Of a stretch of 64,000 nucleotides of DNA, positions 27,101-33,569 are shown one piece after another. The stretch is taken from positions 310,001-374,000 of the forward strand of contig NC_021658.1 in assembly GCF_000418325.1 (NCBI RefSeq), in the 5' to 3' direction. Every line of letters starts with the position of its first letter. Position 1 is the first letter of the stretch. Position numbers and translations under genes: made by a program. Below the pieces are notes generated by a model. It worked only from the letters and a program-made list of their open reading frames with translations, had not been told where the DNA came from and did not search any database. The stretch comes from Sorangium cellulosum So0157-2. Lineage in GTDB: Bacteria > Myxococcota_A > Polyangia > Polyangiales > Polyangiaceae.

Positions 27101-27586
27101 CAGCGCCGGATCCTGCTTGCGGTGGAGGAAGTCCTCGTACGCCTGGCGCGCGCGCTGTCGCTCGACGACCTCGCCCTCTTGCCAGCGCTTGCCGAGCCGC
27201 ATGGCGAGGCGGCCGAGGCTCGCGCCGGGCGGCAGGGTGACGCGGAAGGTGCCTTCGAGCGCGCGATCTTCGGGGTTCTCGAAGGTGAGGTGCAGCTCGG
27301 TGAACGCGAGCGGCGCCTCGATCACGGCGCGGCCGGTGAGGGCGACGAGGCGCAGCCCCGTGCCGTCGGCGGCGGTGAGCCGGATCGGCGCGGCCGCGGG
27401 GCGGCGCGCCGCGGTGGCGGGGGCCGGCTCTGCGGGCTGGGCGCGCGATGCGGCGGGGTCGGGCCCGCGCCGGTGCGCGCCCGGGGCGGAGGGCGGCGAG
27501 GCGCTGTCGGCGCAGTTCGAGAGCGCGAGGACGAGGGCGGCGATCGCGGCGAGCGCAGCGCGGCCGCGGGGGAGGGAGCTTCGCAC
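24170..27586 (-). CDS. VIT-VWA lipoprotein with AgmX, repeat and DUF2135 domains
   Basis: 1138 residues from GTG 27586, chosen because GGAGG lies six bases upstream and a lipoprotein-like signal follows at once (LAAIAALVLALSNC). Order: a Pro/Ala linker; a VIT domain at about 65-190 (VIEAPLAFTELHLTFENP, YSQEL); a VWA domain at about 270-430 with the metal site DTSAS; a Gly-rich segment; an AgmX/PglI C-terminal-type TonB-like domain (IQRIVRQSFGRFRLCYERGL, GRVAVRFTIDPSGAV); TPR-like helical repeats (LVALGEALEAAGD, LAFARLKRGEH); and a C-terminal DUF2135/YfaP-type domain (FVLTWETDANDVDLHI). It is probably an envelope-anchored scaffold. AgmX-type domains are linked to motility and envelope complexes in myxobacteria, but the role here is unknown. 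Asn before the lipobox Cys is atypical. Confidence 0.88.
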   Translation of the reverse strand: MRSSLPRGRAALAAIAALVLALSNCADSASPPSAPGAHRRGPDPAASRAQPAEPAPATAARRPAAAPIRLTAADGTGLRLVALTGRAVIEAPLAFTELHLTFENPEDRALEGTFRVTLPPGASLGRLAMRLGKRWQEGEVVERQRARQAYEDFLHRKQDPALLEQAAGNEVTARVFPIPPRGVKEIVLAYSQELRPDAPFTVPLRGLPVVSYLDLEATVAGAAAPIHALHRTDAAPDADFVVEPARLAEAEARGGLRSGELALARVRPAVEPRPDPLASAVVLVDTSASRALDLEEQLGLLASVARAAARAGGPDAPLTVACYDQTVAPVFDGAASAFGEAELRRIRERRALGASDLGRALRWAGERARARGPLRVVLLSDGVATAGEVAPGALRGAAAALRDAGVERLDAVALGGLRDEAVLRQLVTAGLPRDGAVIDGARGVAELERRLSSATRSGIAVSVEGARWVWPRALDGVQPGDEALVYAEVPAELPVRITVDGRTSTPDLRDVERPLLERAWARAKIDGLLAGDVAPGGQDALRKQVVDLSIAHRVLSPYTALLVLETEGDYERFDIPRRGLADILTVDGGRIAVQKRAWPPAEQPQAAAPPAGRRAGDAAGDAAALRPPPAPPAPPPGAREESFGAGGLGLSGIGEGGGGRGEGIGLGAIGTLGHGAAAPAPSAGAGQGFGSGHGRLGGHHRTAAPSVRMGATQVSGRFPPEVIQRIVRQSFGRFRLCYERGLERSPRLQGRVAVRFTIDPSGAVVNARDGGSDLPDGAVVSCVIRAFYGLTFPRPEAGSVDVVYPLQLAPPDAAAAPHAAAPPPEQPGPPVQPYTGRFARVHDLLARGDAQAAARDASAWHADAPGDVLALVALGEALEAAGDAPGAARAYGSLIDLFPARADLRRFAGARLERLPADAGLDLAVDTYEKAREQRPDHPSSHRLLAFARLKRGEHAAAFDALAAGLARRYPSGRFAGVEGILREDLGLVAAAWLKAEPARRPAILARLARAGAALDRAPSLRFVLTWETDANDVDLHIRDDRGGHAYYESPALPSGGRLHADVTTGYGPECFTIRAPRDRRASRYTLQAHYYARGPMGYGMGKLQIVDHDGKGGLSFEERPFVIMTDKASVDLGAVAR

Positions 27587-27879
27587 GAGGGCCTCCGGTC
27601 GTGGCGCGGCGGGCCGCGCCTGAACGCGCAGGGCCGCCGGCGTGGGATGGGGCGATCGACAGCGGGGTGGGCCGGAGGTTCCCGGCTGCGCCGCTCGAGC
27701 CCGGGTCGCCGCCGGTGCCGGCCCGCCGCGCCGGGTGGCGGTCGTGGCGAGGAGACGACTAGAATCCTCGGCATGAACCATCCCACCACGCCGCGCTCGC
27801 GACGCTCGCCGGCCGTCATCGACGCTGGTCCGACGCCGCTGCGCGGAGGGGCGCGCCTCGCCGCGCCGGCCGGGGCGAC

Positions 27880-28842
27880 ATGAGGGCCATCGTCTACGAC
27901 CGGTACGGCGCGCCCGACGTGCTGAGGCTCGCGGACATCGCCGTGCCGGAGATCGGGGACGACGAGGTCCTGGTGCGAGTTCGCGCGGCGTCCGTGAACT
28001 CCTGGGACTGGGATCTCGTGACCGGAACGCCGGTGTTCTTCCGCTTCTGGGGCCTGTTCAAGCCCAAGCACAGGGTCCCCGGCGCGGACATCGCGGGACA
28101 GGTCGAGGCGGTGGGCAAGGACGTGACCCGGTTCCGCCCGGGCGACGAGGTGTTCGGCGATCTCTGCCAGTGTGGCTGGGGCGGCTTCGCGGAGCTCGCG
28201 CGCGCCCGCGAGAGCGCGCTGGCGCTCAAGCCGGCCGGGATGACGTTCGAGCAGGCCGCAGCCACCCCCCAGGCGGGCGCCATGGCCCTGCAGGGGCTCC
28301 GCGATGAGGGCGCGATCCGGCCCGCGCAAACGATCTTGATCAACGGCGCAGGGGGAGGGGTCGGCACGTTCGCGATCCAGATCGCGAAGTCGTTCGGCGC
28401 CGAGGTCACCGGCGTGGACCGGGCGGAAAAGCTCGAGACGATGCGCTCGGTCGGCGCGGATCACGTCGTCGACTACGCGAGAGAAGACTTCGCGGAGAAC
28501 GGGAGAACGTACGATCTGATCCTCGACGCCGCGGCGCATCGCTCGATGTTCGACCATTCGCGCGCGCTGAGCCCGGGGGGGACCTACGTGATGCTCGGGG
28601 GATCCGTCGGTCGGATCCTCGAGCTCTTGTTGCTCGGTCCGTGGATCTCGAGGAGCGAGCGAAAGAAGATGCGCATCCTGGCGGCGAAGGCAAACCATGA
28701 GCTGGGTGTGCTGGCGGAGCTGTTTCAAGCTGGGAAGGTGAGGCCCGTCATCGATCGCTGTTACCCGCTCGCCGAGGTGGCCGACGCGTTTCGCTATTTC
28801 GGGGAGGGAAGGGCGTGCGGGAAGATCGTCATCACCCTGTGA
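27880..28842 (+). CDS. NAD(P)-dependent quinone reductase-like dehydrogenase
   Basis: 320 residues of the medium-chain dehydrogenase/reductase family, zinc-free quinone oxidoreductase branch. GroES-like N-terminal half: GAPDVLRLADIAVPE, VRVRAASVNSWDWDL, PGADIAGQVEAVGKDV, GDEVFGDL. Rossmann half: INGAGGGVGTFAIQIAKSFG and GVDRAEKLETMRSVGADHVVD. It probably reduces a quinone, enone or similar with NAD(P)H. No catalytic-zinc Cys/His pattern is seen. The stop is followed after 15 bp by a racemase-like gene with a good ribosome site, so the two form an operon. Confidence 0.9.
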   Translation: MRAIVYDRYGAPDVLRLADIAVPEIGDDEVLVRVRAASVNSWDWDLVTGTPVFFRFWGLFKPKHRVPGADIAGQVEAVGKDVTRFRPGDEVFGDLCQCGWGGFAELARARESALALKPAGMTFEQAAATPQAGAMALQGLRDEGAIRPAQTILINGAGGGVGTFAIQIAKSFGAEVTGVDRAEKLETMRSVGADHVVDYAREDFAENGRTYDLILDAAAHRSMFDHSRALSPGGTYVMLGGSVGRILELLLLGPWISRSERKKMRILAAKANHELGVLAELFQAGKVRPVIDRCYPLAEVADAFRYFGEGRACGKIVITL

Positions 28843-28857
28843 CCCCGAGGGAGAGGC

Positions 28858-29535
28858 ATGCTCGCGTTCATCCACACGGCCCGCGTCCACGTCGAGACCT
28901 TCAGCCGCCTCGTCCGGGCGGTGGACGACGCGATCCCGGTCCGGCATGAGGTCCAGGAGCGCCTCCTCGCGGACGCGGTGGCGGCCGGCGGGATCACGGA
29001 CGGCGTCAGGTCGGCCACGGCCGCGGTCGTCGAGGCCCTCGCCGGCGACGGCGCGCGGGTGATCGTGTGCACCTGCTCGACCCTCGGCGGCGTCGCGGAG
29101 GCGGTGCCCGTCGACGGCTGCGTCGTGATGCGGATCGATCGCCCGATGGCGGAGCAAGCCGTCGCGAGCGGCCGCCGGATCGTCGTCCTGGCCGCGCTCC
29201 AGAGCACGTTCCAGCCGACCGTGGCATTGCTGCATCGGACAGCGTCCGACGCGGAGCGCTCGATCGACGTCGTAGAGACGCTGTGCGAGCGCGCGTGGCG
29301 GCTCTTCGAGGCGGGCGACCACCCCGGCTATATCGGCGAGATCGCCAGGACCATCGAGACCACCGCGCTCCCGAGCGATCTCGTGCTGCTGGCGCAGGCG
29401 TCGATGGCCCCCGCCGCCGAGCTCGTTCGACATCTCGGGATCCCTGTCCTGAGCAGCCCGAGATCGGGCGTGGAGGCTGCCGCGTCGAGGTATCGCTCCA
29501 CGCCTGCCGGTGGAGCGCCGCGCCCGAGAGGATAG
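28858..29535 (+). CDS. Asp/Glu racemase-like protein
   Basis: 225 residues resembling the Asp/Glu/hydantoin racemase superfamily. The first catalytic-Cys region is clear (VIVCTCSTLGG, Cys71 or Cys73). In the C-terminal half, where classic racemases have a second Cys, the text is LVLLAQASMAPAAEL with Ala, so a two-base racemisation mechanism is doubtful; related lyases and isomerases (maleate isomerase-like) also vary here. GAGGGAG lies six bases before ATG 28858. Co-transcribed with the upstream dehydrogenase. Substrate unknown. Confidence 0.75.
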   Translation: MLAFIHTARVHVETFSRLVRAVDDAIPVRHEVQERLLADAVAAGGITDGVRSATAAVVEALAGDGARVIVCTCSTLGGVAEAVPVDGCVVMRIDRPMAEQAVASGRRIVVLAALQSTFQPTVALLHRTASDAERSIDVVETLCERAWRLFEAGDHPGYIGEIARTIETTALPSDLVLLAQASMAPAAELVRHLGIPVLSSPRSGVEAAASRYRSTPAGGAPRPRG

Positions 29536-29657
29536 GCGACGAGCTCGGGCACGCCCGAGCTCGTCGCGAGGCGTCGCGGGGTCGAGGGGATGGCCCCCTG
29601 CAGCGGCGAACACGGCCGCCATGACGGCGGCCGGACGGCGCGCGAGGCCCCCCGGTG

Positions 29658-30278
29658 TCACTGGATCGTGCTGTCAGCGTAGTAGCCGGCGCTCCCGCTC
29701 GGGACCGTCACGGCGCCGGAGCTGGCCGTGAACGTCCCGTTCGGCGTGATGTTGGCCGGGCTCTGCCCCGTCGGGAGCGTCTGGTACCAGGTCAGCCGGG
29801 TGATCTTACCGTTGCCCGTGCCGATGCGCAGGTGCACGTCGCCGCTGTCGTAGCGGTATCCCCCGCTCACCGGGTCGGTCGAGAACGACGTCCAGGACGA
29901 GGACAGGGGCATCTGGAACTGCTGCGAGCCGCTCTGCGACGGCGGCGTGCCGTAGCCATCCGTGCGGCTGAAGGTCACGTTGCTCTGACCGAGGTATTGC
30001 AGGTTCGCCGTGGTCACGGAGAAATACTCGGTGTTCGCCTGGTAGTTGCCCACGCTGCTCCCCCCGATCGCGAGGACCTGAAACAGCGGCTGACCGTTCG
30101 AGAAGGTCGCCGTGTACAGCCGCCAAGCCTTGTATCCAGGGTCGATCTGGGCTTCGCTCACCGAGTCGAGCGCCTCGCTCTCGGCTTGCTCTGCGCCCGC
30201 GGTCATGACGCAGCCGGACGCCGCCAGAGCAAGGAAGGCCGCCGTCCCCAACCGCATGATCCTGCTGTGCATCTGCAT
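29658..30278 (-). CDS. Secreted lipoprotein, 206 aa
   Basis: Family not recognised. The lipoprotein signal is clear (RIMRLGTAAFLALAASGC), then an acidic spacer and a soluble domain rich in Ser, Thr, Gly and Tyr with a beta-strand look (AWRLYTATFSNGQPLFQVLA, YFSVTTANLQYLGQSNVTFSRT). ATG 30278 is preferred to GTG 30287 because GAGAGG then lies at a workable distance. It diverges from the FG-GAP protein gene across a region with a perfect nested palindrome (30419-30473), so the two genes may share a regulator. Confidence 0.75.
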   Translation of the reverse strand: MQMHSRIMRLGTAAFLALAASGCVMTAGAEQAESEALDSVSEAQIDPGYKAWRLYTATFSNGQPLFQVLAIGGSSVGNYQANTEYFSVTTANLQYLGQSNVTFSRTDGYGTPPSQSGSQQFQMPLSSSWTSFSTDPVSGGYRYDSGDVHLRIGTGNGKITRLTWYQTLPTGQSPANITPNGTFTASSGAVTVPSGSAGYYADSTIQ

Positions 30279-30418
30279 AGGACTCACACCTCTCTACGTC
30301 ATTGCGTGGATCCGCTTCGCTGCTTGGCCGCGCTCTGCACGTCGTATGCCACCCAGGGGCTGCTCTGCGCGGCGTGGATTGCGGTCGCGCAGGGCGCCCG
30401 CATGTCACGCATCAGCCA

Positions 30419-30473
30419 CGACATGTCACGTGACATGTCACGCTGCAGCCGTGACATGTCACGTGACATGTCG
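30419..30473. promoter_or_regulatory. Perfect 24-bp inverted repeat made of nested palindromes
   Basis: The arms 30419-30442 and 30450-30473 are exact reverse complements around the seven-base loop CTGCAGC. Each arm contains two copies of ACATGTC around CACGTG, so the 10-mer TGACATGTCA and the 12-mer TGTCACGTGACA are themselves palindromes. One more half copy (CATGTCACG) is at 30401-30409. It lies between divergent genes starting at 30278 (-) and 30553 (+), which suits a cooperative operator array for a dimeric regulator. A cruciform or transcribed hairpin role is also possible. Confidence 0.6.
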
Positions 30474-30552
30474 CGACAGCCCCCGCGATGCCCGCGCTGG
30501 AGACCGCTGAACCGGCACACAGCGAGCCGCAATCGCATGGTAGGATTGCCGT

Positions 30553-32532
30553 ATGAGACGACATGTTTTCGCAGTCGCTTGTACGATAGCGCTGGGCCTG
30601 CCGGGCGTATCGCACGCCGCCGAAGAGTGCGGATCGGTGTTCTTTTCCTGGGGAACTACGGATCTCGACGTCCCTCTCGGAACGCACAACGTGCGCTTCG
30701 AAGACATGGACGGAGACGGCGCGATCGACTGGATCTTGACCCGCCCCGACAAGATCATCGTTCAGCTGCGCGATCGCGACGGCGCGCTGCGCGCCACCTC
30801 GACGTTCCCGGACGCCGCGGGCGACGACCTGTACGTGCACCAGATGGCGGTGGCCGACGTCACGGGCGATGGTCAGCGCGATCTCGTCGTCAGGGACGAG
30901 CACAGCGTCTTCGTCGTCCAGCAATCGTCGGGCAACCTCGCTCTGCTCGGTCACCTCGACGTCACGCCGAGCTCGCTGGATCCGCTGCTGCTCTCCGCCG
31001 GACACTTCCTCAGCCAGAGCCAGGCAGATATCGTCGTCGAGACGGGCCCGGGCGAGCTGCGGCTGTTCCATTTCTCTGGCGGTGCGTTCAGCGCAGCGCA
31101 GACGCTGACGGACGTGGCCGTCCTGGAGAAGAGCGTCGCCCACAGACACCCGATGGCCGCGTGGGACGTCGACGGCGACGGCTTGCACGACCTCCTGTAC
31201 CCGACGGCGGACGGCCTCGCCGTCGCCCGGCGGACCGCATCTGGCGACCTTCAGCCGGTACATCGGCTCGCGCTGGACGGGAGCTACGAGCTCGGGGCGT
31301 TCGGCGACTTCGATGGCAACGGCCTGCAGGACGTCGCCGTGATCGCGAGGACCCCTGGCTCGTCGGGCGACGGCGCGACGCGGCTCCACACGTGGCTCCA
31401 GGGCGCCGCGGGCACCTTCACGGCGCTCGCGCCGCAGGACAGGGGGCGCGGGCGCGGCGGGATCCTCGTGGCCGATCTCTCGGACGACGGCGGCGACGAG
31501 GTGGTCATCGGCGCTTCGGTCGGGCGGCTCCGCGAGGGACGATGGCTGTTCACCGAGCGCGATTCGTTCGAGGACATGCCGGCAGGGCTGATCGACCTGA
31601 CGGGCGATGGGCTGCTCGATCTCGTCAACGCCGGCGGGATCCCCTCGTTCTCTCGAGGCGTCCGCGCGGACCTCGCGCTCGACATCGTGAAGCCGCCCGG
31701 CCCTGTCCGGGCAGGCGGCAGCGTCTCCATGACGCTGTCGGTGACCAACCGGGGACCCTCGGCGGCTGGCCGCGTCGCCCTCCTCGCGGAGGGCGGGGAG
31801 AACGGCCAGGTGACGCTGGGCTGCGGCCTCGAGGATTGCTCCCGGCTGGAGCTGGACGTCGGGCAGAGCCTCTTGTTCTCGGCGGCGCTGAGCGTGGGGG
31901 AGGGCGAGCACGTGGACCTCGGCGTGTCGGCCTGCGGCTCGCTGTTCGACGCCGATACGAGCAACAACCGCGCTTCGCTGAGGGTCCCCATCGACAACGA
32001 GGAGCGCGCCGATCTGAGCGGCCACGTGAGCATCATGGTCGACGGCGCGGAGCTGACGCTCCCGCTGAGCGTGGTGAACTCCGGTCCTTCCCCGGCGCGC
32101 CGCGTGATCCTGGAGCAGCAGCTGCCCGCGGACATGTCCGGTGTCAGCTGGACGTCGAGCCGCGACGCGGACTGCGCGCTGGAAGGGACCACGCTGTCGT
32201 GTCAGCTGGCAGAGCTCCCCGAGGGCGAGATCTGGTCCCTCACCCCGCGCGGCGGGATCGACTATCGACAGCAGCGGATCGAGACGCGGGTGACCGTCCG
32301 CAGCGACACGGCGGATCCGGACGAGAGCGACAACACCTTCGGACGGGTCATGCCGGAAGGCTTCCTCGGCGCGATTCCGGGCTTCGGCGCGGGCTCGGAC
32401 GACGATGCCTCGGGCGGGTGCGGGTGCCGCCTGGGAGCGCCCCCGAGCCGCGCGACACCCCCTGCGCTCGCGCTCGCGGCCGTCGCCGCGCTCGCTGTCG
32501 CGGCCCGGCGGAGGGGAGAGCGCCGCGCCTGA
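30553..32532 (+). CDS. FG-GAP/VCBS-repeat surface protein with MYXO-CTERM-like tail
   Basis: 659 residues. Signal peptide (MRRHVFAVACTIALGLPGVSHA), then about 370 residues of FG-GAP-like repeats with calcium-type DxDxDG loops (EDMDGDGAIDW, DVTGDGQRDLV, DVDGDGLHDLL, DFDGNGLQDVAV, DLTGDGLLDLV), which build a beta-propeller. Two DUF11/CARDB-like Ig domains follow (VTNRGPSAAGRVALLAEG, VVNSGPSPARRVILEQQL). The end is GGCGCRLGA, a hydrophobic helix and RRRGERR: the Cys-containing MYXO-CTERM signal that myxobacteria process for surface anchoring. A surface binding or adhesion role is inferred. Divergent from the lipoprotein gene at 30278. Confidence 0.88.
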   Translation: MRRHVFAVACTIALGLPGVSHAAEECGSVFFSWGTTDLDVPLGTHNVRFEDMDGDGAIDWILTRPDKIIVQLRDRDGALRATSTFPDAAGDDLYVHQMAVADVTGDGQRDLVVRDEHSVFVVQQSSGNLALLGHLDVTPSSLDPLLLSAGHFLSQSQADIVVETGPGELRLFHFSGGAFSAAQTLTDVAVLEKSVAHRHPMAAWDVDGDGLHDLLYPTADGLAVARRTASGDLQPVHRLALDGSYELGAFGDFDGNGLQDVAVIARTPGSSGDGATRLHTWLQGAAGTFTALAPQDRGRGRGGILVADLSDDGGDEVVIGASVGRLREGRWLFTERDSFEDMPAGLIDLTGDGLLDLVNAGGIPSFSRGVRADLALDIVKPPGPVRAGGSVSMTLSVTNRGPSAAGRVALLAEGGENGQVTLGCGLEDCSRLELDVGQSLLFSAALSVGEGEHVDLGVSACGSLFDADTSNNRASLRVPIDNEERADLSGHVSIMVDGAELTLPLSVVNSGPSPARRVILEQQLPADMSGVSWTSSRDADCALEGTTLSCQLAELPEGEIWSLTPRGGIDYRQQRIETRVTVRSDTADPDESDNTFGRVMPEGFLGAIPGFGAGSDDDASGGCGCRLGAPPSRATPPALALAAVAALAVAARRRGERRA

Positions 32533-32636
32533 CGCCGGCGAGGAGAGGAGGCGAATCGATCTTCGCCGTCTCGCCCGCGCGGCCACATCGCCATGACGGG
32601 CTTTACCGCGCGCGCGCCCCGTGATGCAGTGACGCC

Positions 32637-33479
32637 GTGACCACACCGAGCAAACCCAGGGCGCCCGAGGGCGATCTCGCCACCTTCCAGCGCGAGCGCG
32701 TCACGCACCACGGGGAGACGCGCGACGTCTATCGGAAAGGGAAGGGCCCCGCGGTCCTCGTGCTGACCGAGATGCCGGGCATCTCTCCCCAGGTGCTCGG
32801 GTTCGCCGACCGGGTCGTGGCGCTCGGCTGCACGGCCGTGTTGCCGAACCTCTTCGGGACCGCCGGCCGCGACCCTTTGCAGCCACCCAGGCTGTCGGGC
32901 GCGCTCTACGCGCTCTCGAGCATGGCCAAGGCCTGCGTCAGCAAGGAGTTCACCGTCTTCGCGACGGGGCGCTCCTCGCCGGTCGTCGACTGGCTCCGCG
33001 CCCTCGCCGCGTCGGAGCACGAGCGCTGCGGCGGGCCGGGCGTGGGCGTCGTGGGGATGTGCTTCACCGGCGGGTTCGCGCTCGCCATGGCGGCGGACGC
33101 TCGGGTGCTGGCGCCCGTCATGTCGCAGCCGTCGCTCCCGCTCGGGCTCACCGAGAGCCGGCGGCGATCCGTCGATTGCGACGCTGCGACCCTCGACGCG
33201 GTGGCGCAGCGCTGCGACCGGGAGGGCCTCCGGGTCATCGGGCTCCGCTTCAACGGCGATCCGCTGGTGCCCGAGGAGCGGTTCCAGTTCCTGCGCGAGC
33301 GCCTCGGCGACGGCTTCGTCGCCGTGGAGCTGGAGCAAGCCGACGGGAACCCCGAAGGCCCCCTCAAGAAGCATCACTCGGTGCTCACCGGCGCGTTGAT
33401 CGATGCTCCGGGCGAGCCGACGCGCGCCGCGCTCGACCGCGTCCTCCAGCTCTTTCGCGACAAGCTGCTGGCCGCATAG
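32637..33479 (+). CDS. Dienelactone hydrolase-family protein
   Basis: 280-residue alpha/beta hydrolase of the dienelactone hydrolase family. The nucleophile Cys142 lies in VGMCFTGGFAL (DLH-type G-x-C-x-G-G), the conserved Glu45 in VLTEMPGI interacts with it, and a His late in the chain (KKHHSVLTG) fits the third catalytic position. Cytosolic, probably hydrolysing a lactone or small ester. It begins with GTG 32637, about 100 bp after the FG-GAP gene. It converges on the penicillin acylase gene, with a strong hairpin between the stops. Confidence 0.85.
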   Translation: MTTPSKPRAPEGDLATFQRERVTHHGETRDVYRKGKGPAVLVLTEMPGISPQVLGFADRVVALGCTAVLPNLFGTAGRDPLQPPRLSGALYALSSMAKACVSKEFTVFATGRSSPVVDWLRALAASEHERCGGPGVGVVGMCFTGGFALAMAADARVLAPVMSQPSLPLGLTESRRRSVDCDAATLDAVAQRCDREGLRVIGLRFNGDPLVPEERFQFLRERLGDGFVAVELEQADGNPEGPLKKHHSVLTGALIDAPGEPTRAALDRVLQLFRDKLLAA

Positions 33480-33500
33480 CGCGCCGTCTTGCTCGCCCGC

Positions 33501-33561
33501 GCGCCGCCGGCGTCTCGATCGCCCCCGGCGCTCAGGCGCCCCGCGAGCGCGCCGGCGGCGC
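33501..33561. terminator. Bidirectional hairpin between convergent genes
   Basis: GCGCCGCCGGCG (33501-33512) pairs exactly with CGCCGGCGGCGC (33550-33561). Inside it a second stem, GGCGC (33527-33531) and GCGCC (33536-33540), closes a TCAG loop. It lies between stops at 33479 (+) and 33570 (-). Confidence 0.45.
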
Positions 33562-33569
33562 CCGTCGAT

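Noticed and set aside
30412..32646. 744-codon minus-strand frame opposite the FG-GAP gene
   Set aside because: Mirrors the Asp-rich repeats on the plus strand; Arg/Val/Ala-rich with no motif.
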